Positions 20,890 to 33,036 are shown, counted from the stretch's first letter. The stretch: 64,000 bases of DNA from Lineus longissimus (GCF_910592395.1 NC_088320.1:11096501-11160500), one strand, 5' to 3'. The notes: generated by a model from the sequence alone, not told the origin. Numbers and translations: made by a program.

Positions 20890-22592
20890 AATCTCCATTG
20901 GTAATCGAATTGTGTGGGGAAAGCATTGGCGTTGAGGGATGAGTTCAATACATTATTAGGCCTTTTTCGGAGATGATATTAAGACGATTTATACTTAGAA
21001 GGAAACTGGTGACTCCAGATGAAACATGCCGTCACAAACGTTTATTTGAAAATGACAAGGATACTGATTCAGGATACTTCAAGGATACTTTCAGTCACGC
21101 AATAAACCCAGCAGACATAGTTCAATCAACGCCATTTTATGCTGTTTTTCCATCTATTGTTTATGCCTTGTGTTCCTACGAGGGAGGATCAATACGCCTT
21201 GTCACGTTTTGCTGCTGAGGCAAAACCGGAAGTTGCATTATGCTGAACGTTTAGCAAATTGTTGATAAAACTCTTTTGCAGCTTTCAAAAGAACGTCGGG
21301 GTTTTGTCATTATTCGTTGACCCTTTGGGTGGCAATTGAACTATGACCAACAACATGTTGCGAATTTCTGTCAGCATTTGTTATATTCGACAATATACTC
21401 GTTATACAAATTTCCATAATTCTGTGTTAATTGATATCCCGGAGCACACTTCTTCTGAAAATTATAAACATATTGTAATATTCTAAAGTGGTTTGATTAT
21501 TGTTTAAACAAGGTTAAGCTGGTTTGGCAAGCCTCCCGTTTGTGGCCAAATACTTTTTAGCAGAAGTTCATCAAATATACCACTAGAATGAAAGAGAAGG
21601 GTTTAAATAGCCATTTTGTAAAACAACATTTAAGTTACAGGCGCATATCCGGGTACGTGGGGGGGGGGGGGGGGGGGGGCTCGGTGCAGATAATGTATCG
21701 ATAGGCAATTTAAAAAAAAACCTCAATTAAAATGGTTGATTATTTACTAGAGAATAACCAGCAGTTGTTAAAGAACAATTGATGACAACACAGTAGAAAA
21801 AAGTATGTCATTCGAATACAGTGTCATGTACGGCATCATTGCCAAGATCTTGGCATCTACAGTCTTGTCTGGCACGATCGATGCCATCAATTAGTAGGAT
21901 ATTCTGTACCTTTCCGGCCATTTCAGTTCGAAACAAAAAACATGGACCATCCCCTTTGCACCATTGTTGCATGAAGCGGTTGTTGTTGCGAAAAGTGGCT
22001 GACTCAGAAGTGTGACGTCATTTGCCGCCCTATAGGGAAGTGATTGAGTGGCCAGATCGCCCCATCTACAGTCTATGGTATTTTACCATCACCAGATTAA
22101 AAGAAAATTACATTGGGAAAGAGAAAACGGCGGAATGATCAGGTTTTTCAATTGTTCATTCCGAGTGAGGCCTTCGGATGTGACAATAATACGCAAACTC
22201 CATTGAGAACGATTAATTAGTAAACAATGGGATAACATCATAGGTTGCAGGACTGGCATTTATCAATACATGTTCATGCATGTGAAATTATGATGATGTT
22301 GCAAATTATTTGAACGTTTCAAGTCTCTTTCTGAATTACTTTACAATCGAAATGATTGTAGTTTTGGCGGGCAATCATCACTTCATACATCAAACATCGG
22401 TTTTGCACAAATATTCCGATCAGTTCTTGTAGTTCTCCACTCACCAAAGCTACAGCATCTAGTGAGAGACAAGCGGGAGGGGTTTACTGAAGGTGGCCTC
22501 TTGGTCCAACACGGGATGTTTTCAAGTTGTCATTGGTTCAATATGCGTGGGCAATTCTTATTAGTACCTTTCACACACTAAGGCACGAATGT
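20890..22592. other. Mostly non-coding; one possible exon
   Basis: Contains a G run of about 21 at 21659-21679. On the minus strand, 21990-21817 reads as a cysteine-containing frame (MQQWCKGDGPCFLF, RQDCRCQDLGND) that stops at TGA. It has the look of a secreted-protein 3' exon, but I see no family and no clear acceptor, so I do not call it a gene. Confidence 0.4.
21659..21679. repeat. G21 homopolymer
   Basis: About 21 consecutive G on the plus strand. Such tracts can form G-quadruplexes and are prone to length error in sequencing. Confidence 0.9.
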
Positions 22593-22710
22593 AGGTAAAA
22601 AAGGTACGGTAAAAAAGGTACCAGTTAAAAAGGTATCGGTAAAAAAGGTATCGGTAAAAAGGTATCGGCAAAAAAGGTACAGGTAAAAAGGTACTAGGTA
22701 AAAAAGGCAT
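22593..22710. repeat. Minisatellite, GGTAAAAAAGGTAYC-like unit, about 7 copies
   Basis: Degenerate tandem units of about 16-17 bp built from GGTAAAAAAGGTATC, with variation in A-run length and one or two bases. Ends abruptly about 150 bp before duplicated segment A. Confidence 0.85.
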
Positions 22711-23581
22711 AAGTATAGTGTCTTTATTGTCAATGCTATAAATTAGCGACGGGTTAGCAGTTTTGTCGGGGGTTACTTTCGTCGAGGCACCGGCACATAC
22801 GCCAGGCTGTTCCAACTTCCAACCCCCTCAGCAAATCGCGTCAAAATTGACTTGGTACACTATCATGGACCATCATAAACTCTATGATGGAAGATACGGG
22901 TAAACTTGGCCAATTTATTTTTATTTTCCATAAGTTTGAATAATGCCACTCTAACGTGTTTATGCTTTTGATACATCGTTTCTTGCCTATTTTGAGGGTC
23001 TCACTTTCAGTTAGCAAAATCGAGTGGGTATTATAGCAAAACCTTATATACAATCAGTAAGTAACCATTTTTCTGCAATTTATTATGAGAGATGAGAGTT
23101 AAGTCACCGAAATTCTACTAGAAATGGAAGATTTTCCTCCAAACCAAGCCAGTACATTGTATTCAACTCTTGTGTAGCAAGAAATGGGGATTCCCAAAAC
23201 ATCAGTGTGTCACTGGTAGGGATGAAACACCCTTCTCTGGGCCAATGGTCACGATCGTTTTCTTTTTTCACTGGTAGTGGAAACAACCTTCCGTGGGATC
23301 CTAGCCTCAATTGTCTTTCTCCCTGGTATGATAGTGGAAACAACCTCCCGTGGCCCTGGTGTCTTTTTCTCTACCAGTATTATAAGTGGTAGAACACTCG
23401 AAGTACAACGCGTAATATTCACAACACTTTGTCAAAATATGAAAAAAAAATAATTTTGAACCTAACTTACCACTCTGGAACGAATTCCGAGAGTTTGCCA
23501 TTGCTTATTCATCTTTTATGAAACTCTTTTGCTATAAATCTTCGCGACTAAAGGTATATGCTGGCCCCTATTCCCCCTTGG

Positions 23582-24636
23582 TCAGCTGACGAATTCACCA
23601 GCTTTGGTTGGAAGGATAGCATATGACGTGTCATGTTTGGCGGTGAAGGACATCAGCAACCTCATTTGGCCACTCCCGCTACTAATTAATTTTTTCTTAG
23701 TTTTAACGTGATCATTGTCTACGTGAACGATTTCGTACACACTTAGAAACTTTCCATGCAAATCCTGTCTTTTATCAAATATTTGGATGCTATTGTCAGC
23801 TTTAACTATAAGGTATTTGTTCCCAAATAGATAGGCTTCGTTATAGTTATACATGAGCCATAAGTCATTGAAGACCTCCATCTTTGTTTTGTCATCAATG
23901 AGAGTTTTGCATCGAATTGTAAAAGGTCTGAAGGTAAACGAATAAATACATTCTCTATCACACTGGATATTTTTGAGTTGAACACTCCTTTCGTACAACT
24001 CTGCCTTTTGACGCTGTCCTGCTGAACCCAAGTTCTTTACATGTTTAAGCTTGAAGAAAAGTCCACAGTCTTTTATCTTGAACCAGTGTAGAAATGACAG
24101 TGAGACAGCGATGGGTCCGTTCGTCTTGCTGTTGCCATATCTTCGTTTCGTCGCATAAGTTAGCTCTAAGAAAACATTTTCTCCGCATGTCGCCACTCTA
24201 AACCACCGAAAACGTTTACGCCCACTCACAAGACGCGTCTTAAATTCATTATAAGGGATTTTTAGTTTCCGTGTGTTATCTTTTAGGTCAAATATGGTGA
24301 TTTTGACAGTCGTCCGTTCCGACACAAACCAGTCAGCTTTTGTATTACTTGTTCCTACAAAACTATTCCCATACTCACCAGATATGAGGATTAGCTCTTT
24401 TACAGTGAAATGCCTAATCAGTATATAAGAAGACATTGTCTTGTTCAGGCGATAGACATACACATTTCGAGGCGTTGAGAAGATCATATCGACAGGAACG
24501 GCCATCGCGACTACCTGGAGTCCCTGGTGGTAATAAACTCTAGCACTATGCGTTGGAAACTCTCCTTTAATTGTGATATCTTGCTTCAAGTGATATAGAT
24601 GCTGAATCACAGAGAACAAAATCTTTAGTGAGAGCT
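23582..24636 (-). CDS. Uncharacterised protein, probable terminal exon (copy A)
   Basis: About 350 intact codons, no family recognised. The frame opens next to an acceptor-like TCGGTTGCAG, and the first codon of the open frame is TTG, so I read it as the last exon of a spliced gene rather than a complete ORF. The first in-frame ATG encodes MAVPVDMIF. Features: mixed hydrophobic/charged beta-strand-like segments such as NKYLIVKADNSIQIFD and YNEAYLFG, suggestive of, but not proof of, a propeller-like repeat fold; many lysines; no signal peptide or membrane helix in the part seen. The stop is TGA. Copy B is frameshifted and has lost this stop. Further left, MANSRNSFQSG followed by GTAAGT near 23469 could be a separate first exon and is present in both copies. 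Confidence 0.5.
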
Positions 24637-24929
24637 GCAACCGATATGTTTAGCCGAGTCGTTCGTTTGCTGCCCAAACATTATTTGCCTGCCGGTGCCA
24701 CTCGGATATTGACGCAAACCTCAATTTATCTTGGTATTGCCTCAACCATCAAAGACAGAGAAAAATCAGTGACCCATTGTTCGGAACAAACCCAACTCCC
24801 GAGCCATTGCTCGTTAAGATTCGGAAAATAAGTCATTGATTCTCCGGGGAAGTCAGCTTAGCATCACAAATTCTGAGAGAGCATCCTCGGTAGCCTATGT
24901 TTAAATGGTATTCTGTACGGTCTTCCGAA

Positions 24930-25260
24930 AGGTACTACCCCAGCGCATTCGAAATTGGGCTGCCAGGACAGTTTGCCGCCGGCGGAAATTTGAGCACATA
25001 AAACCTGTGCTGCTGCCGGTAAAATGCAGGATCTAACACAAGGCGTTTCTCTTGGCATACAAGATTTTAAACGGACCTCCACCAAAGTATTTCGATGGGA
25101 TACTTCGACCAGAGAACAATCCACAGCATACACGATCTTCAAACATTGTCCAACTTTCTGCTGCCGCGCAACGGTCTCCCCAACATGTGAAACTCTCTCC
25201 AAACAATTTCAGGACGACTTTGGTAGGGTAGCGGCTTTATCAGGTTTTGGAAAGGCGAAA
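24930..25260 (+). pseudogene. LINE ORF2 C-terminal remnant (copy A)
   Basis: Read across frames, the plus strand shows LPVKCRI, KAFLLAYK and LNGPPPKYFDGIL. This is the LHWLPV...YK-LNG-PYL pattern found after RT in CR1/L2/Rex-type LINEs. It lacks about 14-18 bp present in copy B just before the LPV block, so copy A is the more decayed. Confidence 0.65.
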
Positions 25261-25805
25261 AATAAATATTACTTTATTATTACTATCATCGAAGAAGGGC
25301 GAAATAGGGGAAAAGGGGGAGGAAAAATGATTTTATGACTTTCCTGAGTCATTTCAACTATGTCTAGATGTGTTTCGAGGCCACTAAAGCCAAGTTGCTC
25401 TTTCAAGTGCTTATCCATAAATAACCTATTTTCGGACAAGGTTGTCTCATCTTTTTATTTAAGAGGGTGATATATTCTGATGTTCGTATCTCAGCCGATC
25501 ATCAAGAGATCCCCATGTATCAGACATCATTTTAAAGAATAAGCCTGTACCAATAGCTCAATTTCAGGAGTTTCTCCCTACAGCCTCAATTTGGCAGAGT
25601 GTGTCACATATCTCAATATCATAGTGACACAGAGACAAAATAAGGACCTTCGATCCATCAATTTAACCATCACCCGCGTATGAGGCATAAATTTAGGCGG
25701 TAAGAACTGGTCTACTAAATGACTTTCAATTTAAAAAAAGGGTTGATTCTGGGTCCTCAATATCTGAATTTTTAATGGAAAAAATTTGGAGTGGTTCCAT
25801 CTAAA
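25261..25805. other. Non-coding part of copy A
   Basis: No gene; matches copy B at about 39076-39588 with scattered substitutions. Confidence 0.5.
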
Positions 25806-25970
25806 CTACATAATGACCCCCCTTAGCGGACACCTCTCTATTAAGGACACTAGTTTTGGTCCCAAAGTGGTTGTTTCCATTCAATTTAACCTCTATAATC
25901 AGGACACCTCTCTATTAAAGACAGCACTTGCCAGTCCCGAGGGTGTCCTTAATAGAGAGGTTCTACTGTA
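25806..25970. mobile_element. MITE present in copy A only, about 165 bp
   Basis: Absent from the matching position of copy B (after the shared ATCTAAACTAC), which gives the insertion edges. Internal inverted repeats are strong: ACCTCTCTATTAAGGACAC near the left and its complement near the right. The right end, reverse-complemented, starts CAGTAGAACCTC, the same end type as the MITE at 3532. A TAC-like duplication flanks it. Confidence 0.8.
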
Positions 25971-26949
25971 CTTCAATGTGTCAAAATTAGAATTCAGTGT
26001 AAGAGGTTGCCACATGCACTTAACTCATTTTTGACCAAATTTTCGCTTCGGCGACTCATGGTTCTCACCGCCTCAATTGCTGATGCTTTCGTGTTGTTCC
26101 TTAAGTAAAGTTCAATCGGGTTTGATCGACTTCCCAGGATTGTAGCTGACACGAAGTCGAGTTACAGTTTGTAACCGCCGCCGTATACGTACAGACGCAC
26201 ACAGCTACGACCAGCAACAGCACAATATGGCTTCGGATCTAGTAGACTGCAAGCCATACATGCCATAATCACATTGAAACCTTAGACAGAAGCTCAGTAC
26301 GAGTATTTGCTATGGAAATGTGCTAACTCTATGTGTTAGTGTTAAAGCAATGTCATGCAAGTTAATTCGGAGTGAACACTAGAATAAAAAAACTGTTAAT
26401 TTTGAATTAACCTTTGGTTGTCCCAGAACTTTGCAAAGTGATCTAATCTCATGGTTAACAGCGGGCTTATTCTTGTTAATAGTGTTAACCCAGAGTTTAC
26501 CGAAAGATTTAACGTGGTCATTGATAGGACACAAACTAACAGTTAATCTTTAACCTTTTTGCCCGGAGTAAGCGTTTGAATGTTGTCACGATTCGATGTT
26601 GCGCCCAGATTGACGCTGCGACCAGTGATGACACAACCGACGGGTTACTGCACTTCATGTTTGATATAGGAACGAAAATAGAATGAACAGGAAACATACT
26701 AAGTAACTGGTAGAAATTTAACAACTATGAACAAGTAAACACACCCAGCGGCAAGCATGCAATTAGCTTAACTAAATTACTAATTAATTAATTACCCGGA
26801 TGGAGCTCCATACACCACACAGTACTTTGACCCGCCCATACATTTACAATACCAGACGGTCATACCGGACAACACCCTGTCCTCCCACATGTAAATTACC
26901 ACTGTACACTTCCACAGGCCTATTACACAAAGATCTATACAAAGCTTGC
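25971..26949. other. Non-coding part of copy A
   Basis: Matches copy B at about 41140-42120. A stretch near 26395-26550 is unusually rich in GTTAA/TTAAC words (an inverted-repeat-like composition), with no coding sign. Confidence 0.5.
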
Positions 26950-27056
26950 TATCTACAACCAAACTAATACAAACTGGCTATCACACCAAACTAATACAAA
27001 CTGGCTTATCACACCAAACTAATACAAACTGGCTATCACACCAAACTAACTAAACA
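26950..27056. repeat. 27-bp tandem repeat, about 4 copies (copy A)
   Basis: ACCAAACTAATACAAACTGG units separated by CTATCAC or CTTATCAC. Copy B (about 42140-42210) has one unit fewer. Confidence 0.85.
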
Positions 27057-27245
27057 ACCCAACTGAATACGTGTAACTACTTTGAAACTGGTTTCACTGA
27101 ACCTAGCGATATCCACCAAGTGTACATTGTATATTAAAAAAAGGTTTGGCACACTTACCCCAAGCAAATTCACACCTCACTCCTTCTCCTCATTCACACC
27201 AGACAGGAAGTGCTCAGAAACCCACTGGGCAACTTCCTACAACAC

Positions 27246-27697
27246 ACCCATTCAAACCAAACATTAACCCCTTCACACCAACACTCATACTGACACACTG
27301 ACAACCATAGTTAGAAATGACGCGTTTTGTGACAAATGTTTAGAAGTAGAAAGTGCCCACCTTGAAAAGGTTTCCGGCCCTGTTGTATCCTGACGAATTG
27401 TGTAATATGTTATGGTGGCCTCAACCGTCAACAGCTGAGAGAATAAAGCGTATAATCAAATCATTATTCCCCGAACATTCTATCCAAGGACATTTCAACT
27501 TTCTACACCCTATTCAAACAAACGTATCCCACACAGCAACCAAATTATATGCACGGGTGAAGCCTAATTCTGTTAGAAGCTACACAGAGCAATGTTTTGA
27601 AGTCTCATTTAGCGAACTATGTTGTGAGTCAAAGCGCAGAACTAATGTAATTCCGAAAGTGGTGATTCTCTTGACCTGGGAAATATCTTTTTTTGGT
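27246..27697. other. Segment present in copy A, replaced by about 45 bp in copy B
   Basis: Flanks match copy B (GGGCAAC upstream, TTTCGTTTGATTTCTGCCGG downstream), but the 450 bp between do not. It contains an open frame at 27353-27718 of 121 codons with no known family. It could be an insertion into A or a deletion from B. No terminal repeats seen. Confidence 0.7.
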
Positions 27698-27983
27698 GTA
27701 CAAAACGATTTCGTTTGATTTCTGCCGGTGTGGTATACCACAAGCAAACCGCTCGACCCACAGCCTAAAGGTTTTCCAAGCCAATGACCACTACTCGGGT
27801 GTGGTCTGATATATATCTCTTGAAATTGATCCCGTGCGGTTTTGTGTATGAAACCTCCGAAAATCAGAAATCAAACCATGTAAACCATGATAACCGAGTG
27901 AGCCCATAAAAAATCATACAGATTCAAGACCAAATTTCCAGCTATTTTTAAAAAAGGACCGACTGAATCTGGATAGTGAGTTC

Positions 27984-28328
27984 TTGCCTGATACCGTAAT
28001 AAGATCCAGCCCCACCAATCATCAGTCTGGAAAGTGCAGATATATCTCTGGGCTACTACTCGAGAACCTCCTTGGACATGGAGGACCAGAAAAACAGAAT
28101 ACCTCTCGATCAATAATCTACCACGTATACCATTGGGAGAAACCAATGGTGTTTTACACTGTCACTTGGTTGCACAAAAAGCTACACGTACCTTCTTCTG
28201 GTATACCCGTGAACCCATTTGACGACACGCCACCACCCTCTCCATACACGTGGCCTTCTTTTCACTCAGATGACAGTGAAACCGTGCATCAACGTGTAGC
28301 GCGGCTACTGTTAAACAGTCCGGATTGA
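27984..28328 (+). CDS. Uncharacterised 114-codon ORF (copy A), doubtful
   Basis: Open in both copies from ATG to the same TGA, with four residue changes between them. All differences I can see change the amino acid, so conservation is explained by recent duplication, not selection. An overlapping minus-strand frame (28162-28461) is equally open, so coding strand is undecided. No domain. Confidence 0.2.
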   Translation: MPDTVIRSSPTNHQSGKCRYISGLLLENLLGHGGPEKQNTSRSIIYHVYHWEKPMVFYTVTWLHKKLHVPSSGIPVNPFDDTPPPSPYTWPSFHSDDSETVHQRVARLLLNSPD

Positions 28329-28998
28329 TACACAATAGAGCACACGCTAAAAGAGAAATAGCATCGTATGTGCCTCCATCTGGCTGGCCGATGCCGATGT
28401 TAAAGACAACTATAGTGAACTCTGCACTGTGTGCAAGCGCCGCCATGTCTACCAAAGCCACCGAACATTAAAAAACTCATAAATCCAGCGATCACCTAGG
28501 ACTGTATAAAGGTAACGCTGTTAAACGTCCTAATTGATCTGTTTGTCCGCAGCAAGATGTCTTAACATGCCGTATTCAATATTTTGCGACAACTGCGCTG
28601 ATGATTCAGGGTTATCTAAGGCACATCGGATCGGATCTTCGCAGTCCAGGTGTGATGAATCCCATGTTTTGTTTTATTTCTTCCCTATATTAATTGGCGA
28701 GTTTATTGTGAGTCAATTGAGCTATTTAATCTAAGATCAGAATCATGTAACCATAACCATGGTCATAATGTTATCCAAGATCATAGTGATGTAATATGGA
28801 ATCAGTTAGAATCAGGAATGAACATTCATGTAGGACTGGACAATAGTGCAGATCAATGACTTTACAATGACTTAACAATGACTTGACAATGGCGAGTGGT
28901 TGGGTGATCTATGGTTGTTGGTGTGTGCTTTTGGCGAGGACTCAGAAAGACTCCAAGGAAAGCAGTTGGTTATGCTTGCCTTGTGATTTGAATTGATT

Positions 28999-29690
28999 GG
29001 AGCTCCAGAATCCCTTTTCGGGGAAGCTGTTTATCGAATCCGGACTTTTCGGTTCGGGAATTATGATCGCCTGGCGTTGGTGCCGAATGTGTCGAATTGG
29101 AGCTCCAGAATCCCTTTTCGGGGAAGCTGTTTATCGAATCTGGACTTTTCGGTTCGGGAATTATGATCGCCTGGCGTTGGTGCCGAATGTGTCGAATTGG
29201 AGCTCCAGAATCCCTTTTCGGGGAAGCTGTTTATCGAATCTGGACTTTTCGGTTCGGGAATTATGATCGCCTGGCGTTGGTGCCGAATGTGTCGAATTGG
29301 AGCTCCAGAATCCCTTTTCGGGGAAGCTGTTTATCGAATCTGGACTTTTCAGTTCGGGAATTATGATCGCCTGGCGTTGGTGCCGAATGTGTCGAATTGG
29401 AGCTCCAGAATCCCTTTTCGGGGAAGCTGTTTATCGAATCTGGACTTTTCGGTTCGGGAATTATGATCGCCTGGCGTTGGTGCCGAATGTGTCGAATTGG
29501 AGCTCCAGAATCCCTTTTCGGGGAAGCTGTTTATCGAATCTGGACTTTTCGGTTCGGGAATTATGATCGTCTGGCGTTGGTGCCGAATGTGTCGAATTGG
29601 AGCTCCAGAATCCCTTTTCGGGGAAGCTGTTTATCGAATCCGGACTTTTCGGTTCGGGAATTATGATCGCCTGGCGTTGGTGCCGAATGG
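28999..29690. repeat. 100-bp minisatellite, seven units (copy A)
   Basis: Units begin GGAGCTCCAGAATCCC at 28999, 29099, 29199, 29299, 29399, 29499 and 29599 and are almost identical, with C/T or G/A differences at a few sites. A unit of 100 bp shifts frame by one base each time, which produces staggered 89-codon open frames that are artefacts. Copy B has five units. Confidence 0.97.
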
Positions 29691-30201
29691 AGTCTTCGCT
29701 GCAGCTGTGAAACGCACACATATACGTATTCGAATCGGAACGCCTAAATTCCGTATTCTTATTGGGAACGGATAGCCTAAGTCCGTATTCTCATAATTGC
29801 CTCTTAACCCTTTATACCTCTGTGTCGCCATATCTGGGCCCTTAAACGGAACTGGACATTTTCTCAGTTATACTTGGAATTCATCTTTGGAACTGGACCT
29901 TTTTCTCAGTTACCCTGTGAACTTTGCCCTTGTGAACTGAAGGGACTGAACTGAACATTGCTACACTTTGTACACGAACTCTCATGACTAATATTTATAT
30001 GCTTTATTTCAGCAGATGGCTATAAAAAATTTTTACATAATTTTCTCTTATAATAAACTCTTTGTTATTTTGATATAGGTGTTCAGCTGTTTTAACAGAG
30101 AGGTACCAGTGCCTTAAAAGCCGCTACGTCACACCAGGCTATTGTTCATATTATCAATATAGATTAATCTACACTGGATATTATATGTATGCACCACAAT
30201 C
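29691..30201. other. Non-coding, AT-rich, AATAAA-containing (copy A)
   Basis: Repeated phrases GGAACTGGACATTTTCTCAG and GGAACTGGACCTTTTTCTCAG occur near 29849 and 29889, and AATAAACTC near 30052. The composition is LTR-like, but no partner LTR or target duplication was found. Confidence 0.4.
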
Positions 30202-30456
30202 ATGGAGAGTCTGGCTGAAATTAAAAAAAGAGCGTTCCGCCTGACAAAAATATGTGTTAACTGTAACAAAACGATATCTCAAGTCATTTATCATCCTCAC
30301 ACATCAAACGAATTCAGTGATTTTGATATAATGGTACGTTTGACATCAGGACAGTTGTGTCTTACATTTCAAATGACAACTTCACAAAACTGCATCGAAT
30401 ATAGACATCAAGACCCCTACCTGGCTGACGGTGGTTGCAAAGCAGAAGCAGTGTAA
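30202..30456 (+). CDS. Small uncharacterised ORF, 84 codons (copy A), doubtful
   Basis: ATG-started frame with one residue change from copy B (Asn to Tyr). Contains a C-x2-C pair (KICVNCNK) but no full zinc motif. Could be an exon of the downstream spliced gene; no clear donor at its end. Evidence is only openness and conservation between young duplicates. Confidence 0.22.
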   Translation: MESLAEIKKRAFRLTKICVNCNKTISQVIYHPHTSNEFSDFDIMVRLTSGQLCLTFQMTTSQNCIEYRHQDPYLADGGCKAEAV

Positions 30457-32068
30457 GGTTAGTCACAAGAGGTACTAAGAGCTGGACAACATCATCCTGC
30501 AGGACCGTGCTGAAAGCAACTGACAAAGAAGCTCTCTTCGGAGAATTTGCTGGAATGATCAAGTTCCAAATGACAGAGCACACAGGACCTATCGCCAATA
30601 CTTCACCGTCATCGCTCGCTCACGGGGTAGAATGATAATGATGAGGAACCGACGATGATATTTACTTTTTTAGCTCTCACTCCCATGAAATACAGAATTG
30701 GTTTCGAACTGAAACAGTAGCACAATACAATCTAAGGAACAATAACAGTTGTCAAACGGCGTGATCCTGACCGTTATGGATAGCATGGGTAAGATCGATT
30801 CTTATGACTGATGATAGCTGCTGGCTTAATGATTTTATTTATTGTTCTCCGTTACAAAACCAAACCTTAAAGGAACTCTATAGGCAGTAGCTAGGTCGGC
30901 AAGATAAAATCACAAGAAATCGCCAATAGGAGTCTCTCACATCTCACAGTACGTCAAAACTATTCGTGCTTGTGGGAGGCATATATTTAGTGGTGAATCT
31001 AACATGACCCAGAGCCCTTACCTGCTTACCGTGTATATAGTCATCTGAAGAGAGTCAATTTGACCCGCCTGCTCCTGCCTATAGTCCCCCTTTAAGCAAA
31101 ACGTATATAAGTGACAACACAAACACATTAGATGAATAGTTCATCGTATGGTTGGTTTGAGACGAAAAAAACATGATATGTAATATTAAGTAAGTGTGCT
31201 GAGGGGGGCAAATTTGTTAGTTATCAACTAGTAGTATTAATACAGAGAACAGTATCCCAGTAAACTCGGAAAATTAGTTATGCCGAGAACGACAGAGGGT
31301 TCCAAAAATTTGAAAGGTGTCCAAAATATGTAATATGTCAGTGGTGGTGTTGGTGGAACCACTCTCCCTCGAGCCATTAAAGAGGTTGAATAGCGCCTCC
31401 AGAAGCAAGCAACAGCGCCACCCGTAGCAGAAATAAGAACTGTTTAGTGACGTCATGGTTTCCATATACGGCATCTCATTTGCATATTTTTACAACCTTA
31501 TTTACTACGAGTTATAAATATGCCAGTAGCACGTGGATCATGCCGGGCGGCGCTGTCAGGTGTTTCCACTATGGGTTACATAATCGGCTACAAAGAGGCC
31601 AGTGTTCTAGTAAATGAAGTTAGCAATGATAGCGAAAGAATGTTAGTGTATGTTACGCAGTCAATAGCGATAGTAGTGAGTTGGAGAGAGGAGAAAATGG
31701 AAAATGGAGAGAATTGCTAGCAGAAAGTCAAGTTTTGAATTACAGTAGTTAGTAACCATAAACTGATGATCCCACGCCATGCAAACATTTCAAATCATGC
31801 TAGGTGTTCAGTGGTAGGCCTCATTATCAAGGACAACAATCACAACCAATCAGAATAACAACTCGTTTAACACTCTTTGTAAAACATGGCAATGATAAGG
31901 CCATGATGATCTTTCTGTTACCACCACAGCCACGGTGACCGAAGGCCTGATCCAAGACTATCTATTGACTGAAGTCATTCTAAATACTAATTGACGGAAC
32001 ATGTGTACTGCATAGTCACTAGTGTTTTAAATATGATTCACCTTTCACCATGTACTTTCTCTTTCAAG
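30457..32068. other. Non-coding between small ORF and first recognised exon (copy A)
   Basis: No supportable exon. A 66-codon ATG frame at 31520-31720 is apparently identical in copy B but shows no domain. Confidence 0.4.
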
Positions 32069-32191
32069 GATAAAATAACATCGCTGCTGAATACGCACGG
32101 CTTAGATTCTACAGATCCGCACATTATCCAGGCGTGCTACAGTCACAAGAAACATAGGTTTACTCAGTACGGGAGTGACCTGAAGAGAAAG
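32069..32191 (+). CDS. Internal exon of an unrecognised spliced gene (copy A)
   Basis: 123 bp, 41 codons, phase 0 at both ends. Acceptor TTTCTCTTTCAAG ends at 32068 and a good donor GTAATT starts at 32192. The peptide (DKITSLLNTHGLDSTDPHII, then HKKHRFTQYGSDLKRK) is low in repeats, balanced in composition and protein-like. No family recognised. Its partner exon at 33037 has the compatible phase. One residue differs in copy B. Confidence 0.5.
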
Positions 32192-33036
32192 GTAATTCCT
32201 CTAATTTGTATGCATCTGACTGGGTTCATCCAGAATACAGTTACCTTGTCTTTCGGCCAAGCTATAGCAATCGAAATCAATAAACGAAATTCACACAGTA
32301 TGGAACATACACATGATTAACATTGAATGTTCACCCCGGGGTATTCACTAAACGATCTTAAGTTATTAATTAACGGCCCCAAAACTTATGAGAATCAATT
32401 ATTAGAGTCCCAGGGTAACTTACATATAGGTCGCTATTAGCCTATTAGCAGCAGTGTATTAAGTGCTTAAGTCGTTTGACCAGTCTTATGTAACCTGGTA
32501 CAATCACATGCACCTCAACATCAACATTTCCACTCAACTGACAATATACTGCTCATCGTGATTATGTTGAATAGGATTGTCTGATGAGTGCTATATGCGT
32601 TGTTGGGCTGGAGTTTTGATATTATTCACCCTGCTCATTAACATAAATCTAAACTTATCCGATATAAACATATCTGATCTAGATTGATCTGACCTGTTCT
32701 GCTTGATAGATTTACTGTAAGTGTATATTTCTATTCAACAGCTAAATGGAAACCCCAAGGGAGTACATCCCATGGCCATGCCGGTCGGTACATGATACAT
32801 GGTTCATCCAACAGTGTGATATGTGCTTGTCATGGACCTGCCATAGAGTTACGATATATGTTTCATTACATGTATTCAGTTAGCAGCAAACATGTATCTG
32901 CAGATTGCAAGTGCACCCCTCATGTACATGGAGATGGCCAAAATTAGACTATTCATCACTACTTTATTTTGACCAGACAAACAGCCATACCCTGTGATAT
33001 TGCATTCTTATTAATCGTTCGCCATTTGCATTGCAG
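32192..33036. other. Intron between the two recognised exons (copy A)
   Basis: 845 bp, starts GTAATT and ends TTTGCATTGCAG. Nothing else seen. Confidence 0.45.

Noticed and set aside
21817-21990. Cysteine-containing minus-strand frame as a secreted-protein exon
   Set aside because: Composition is suggestive, but no acceptor, partner exon or family could be identified.
25024-25338. 104-codon plus-strand ORF in copy A (and 38840-39145 in B)
   Set aside because: Out-of-frame shadow of the LINE ORF2 remnant on the same strand.
28999-29690. CRISPR-like regular repeats
   Set aside because: Units are contiguous 100-bp tandem copies without spacers, in a eukaryotic context.
28997-29775. Chain of six overlapping 89-codon plus-strand ORFs with almost identical products
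   Set aside because: They are one 100-bp minisatellite unit read repeatedly; the period shifts the frame each time. Not genes.
29826-30110. Possible LTR in copy A (AATAAA, ...TTTTAACA end)
   Set aside because: No second LTR, no target duplication and no adjacent retroelement coding sequence.
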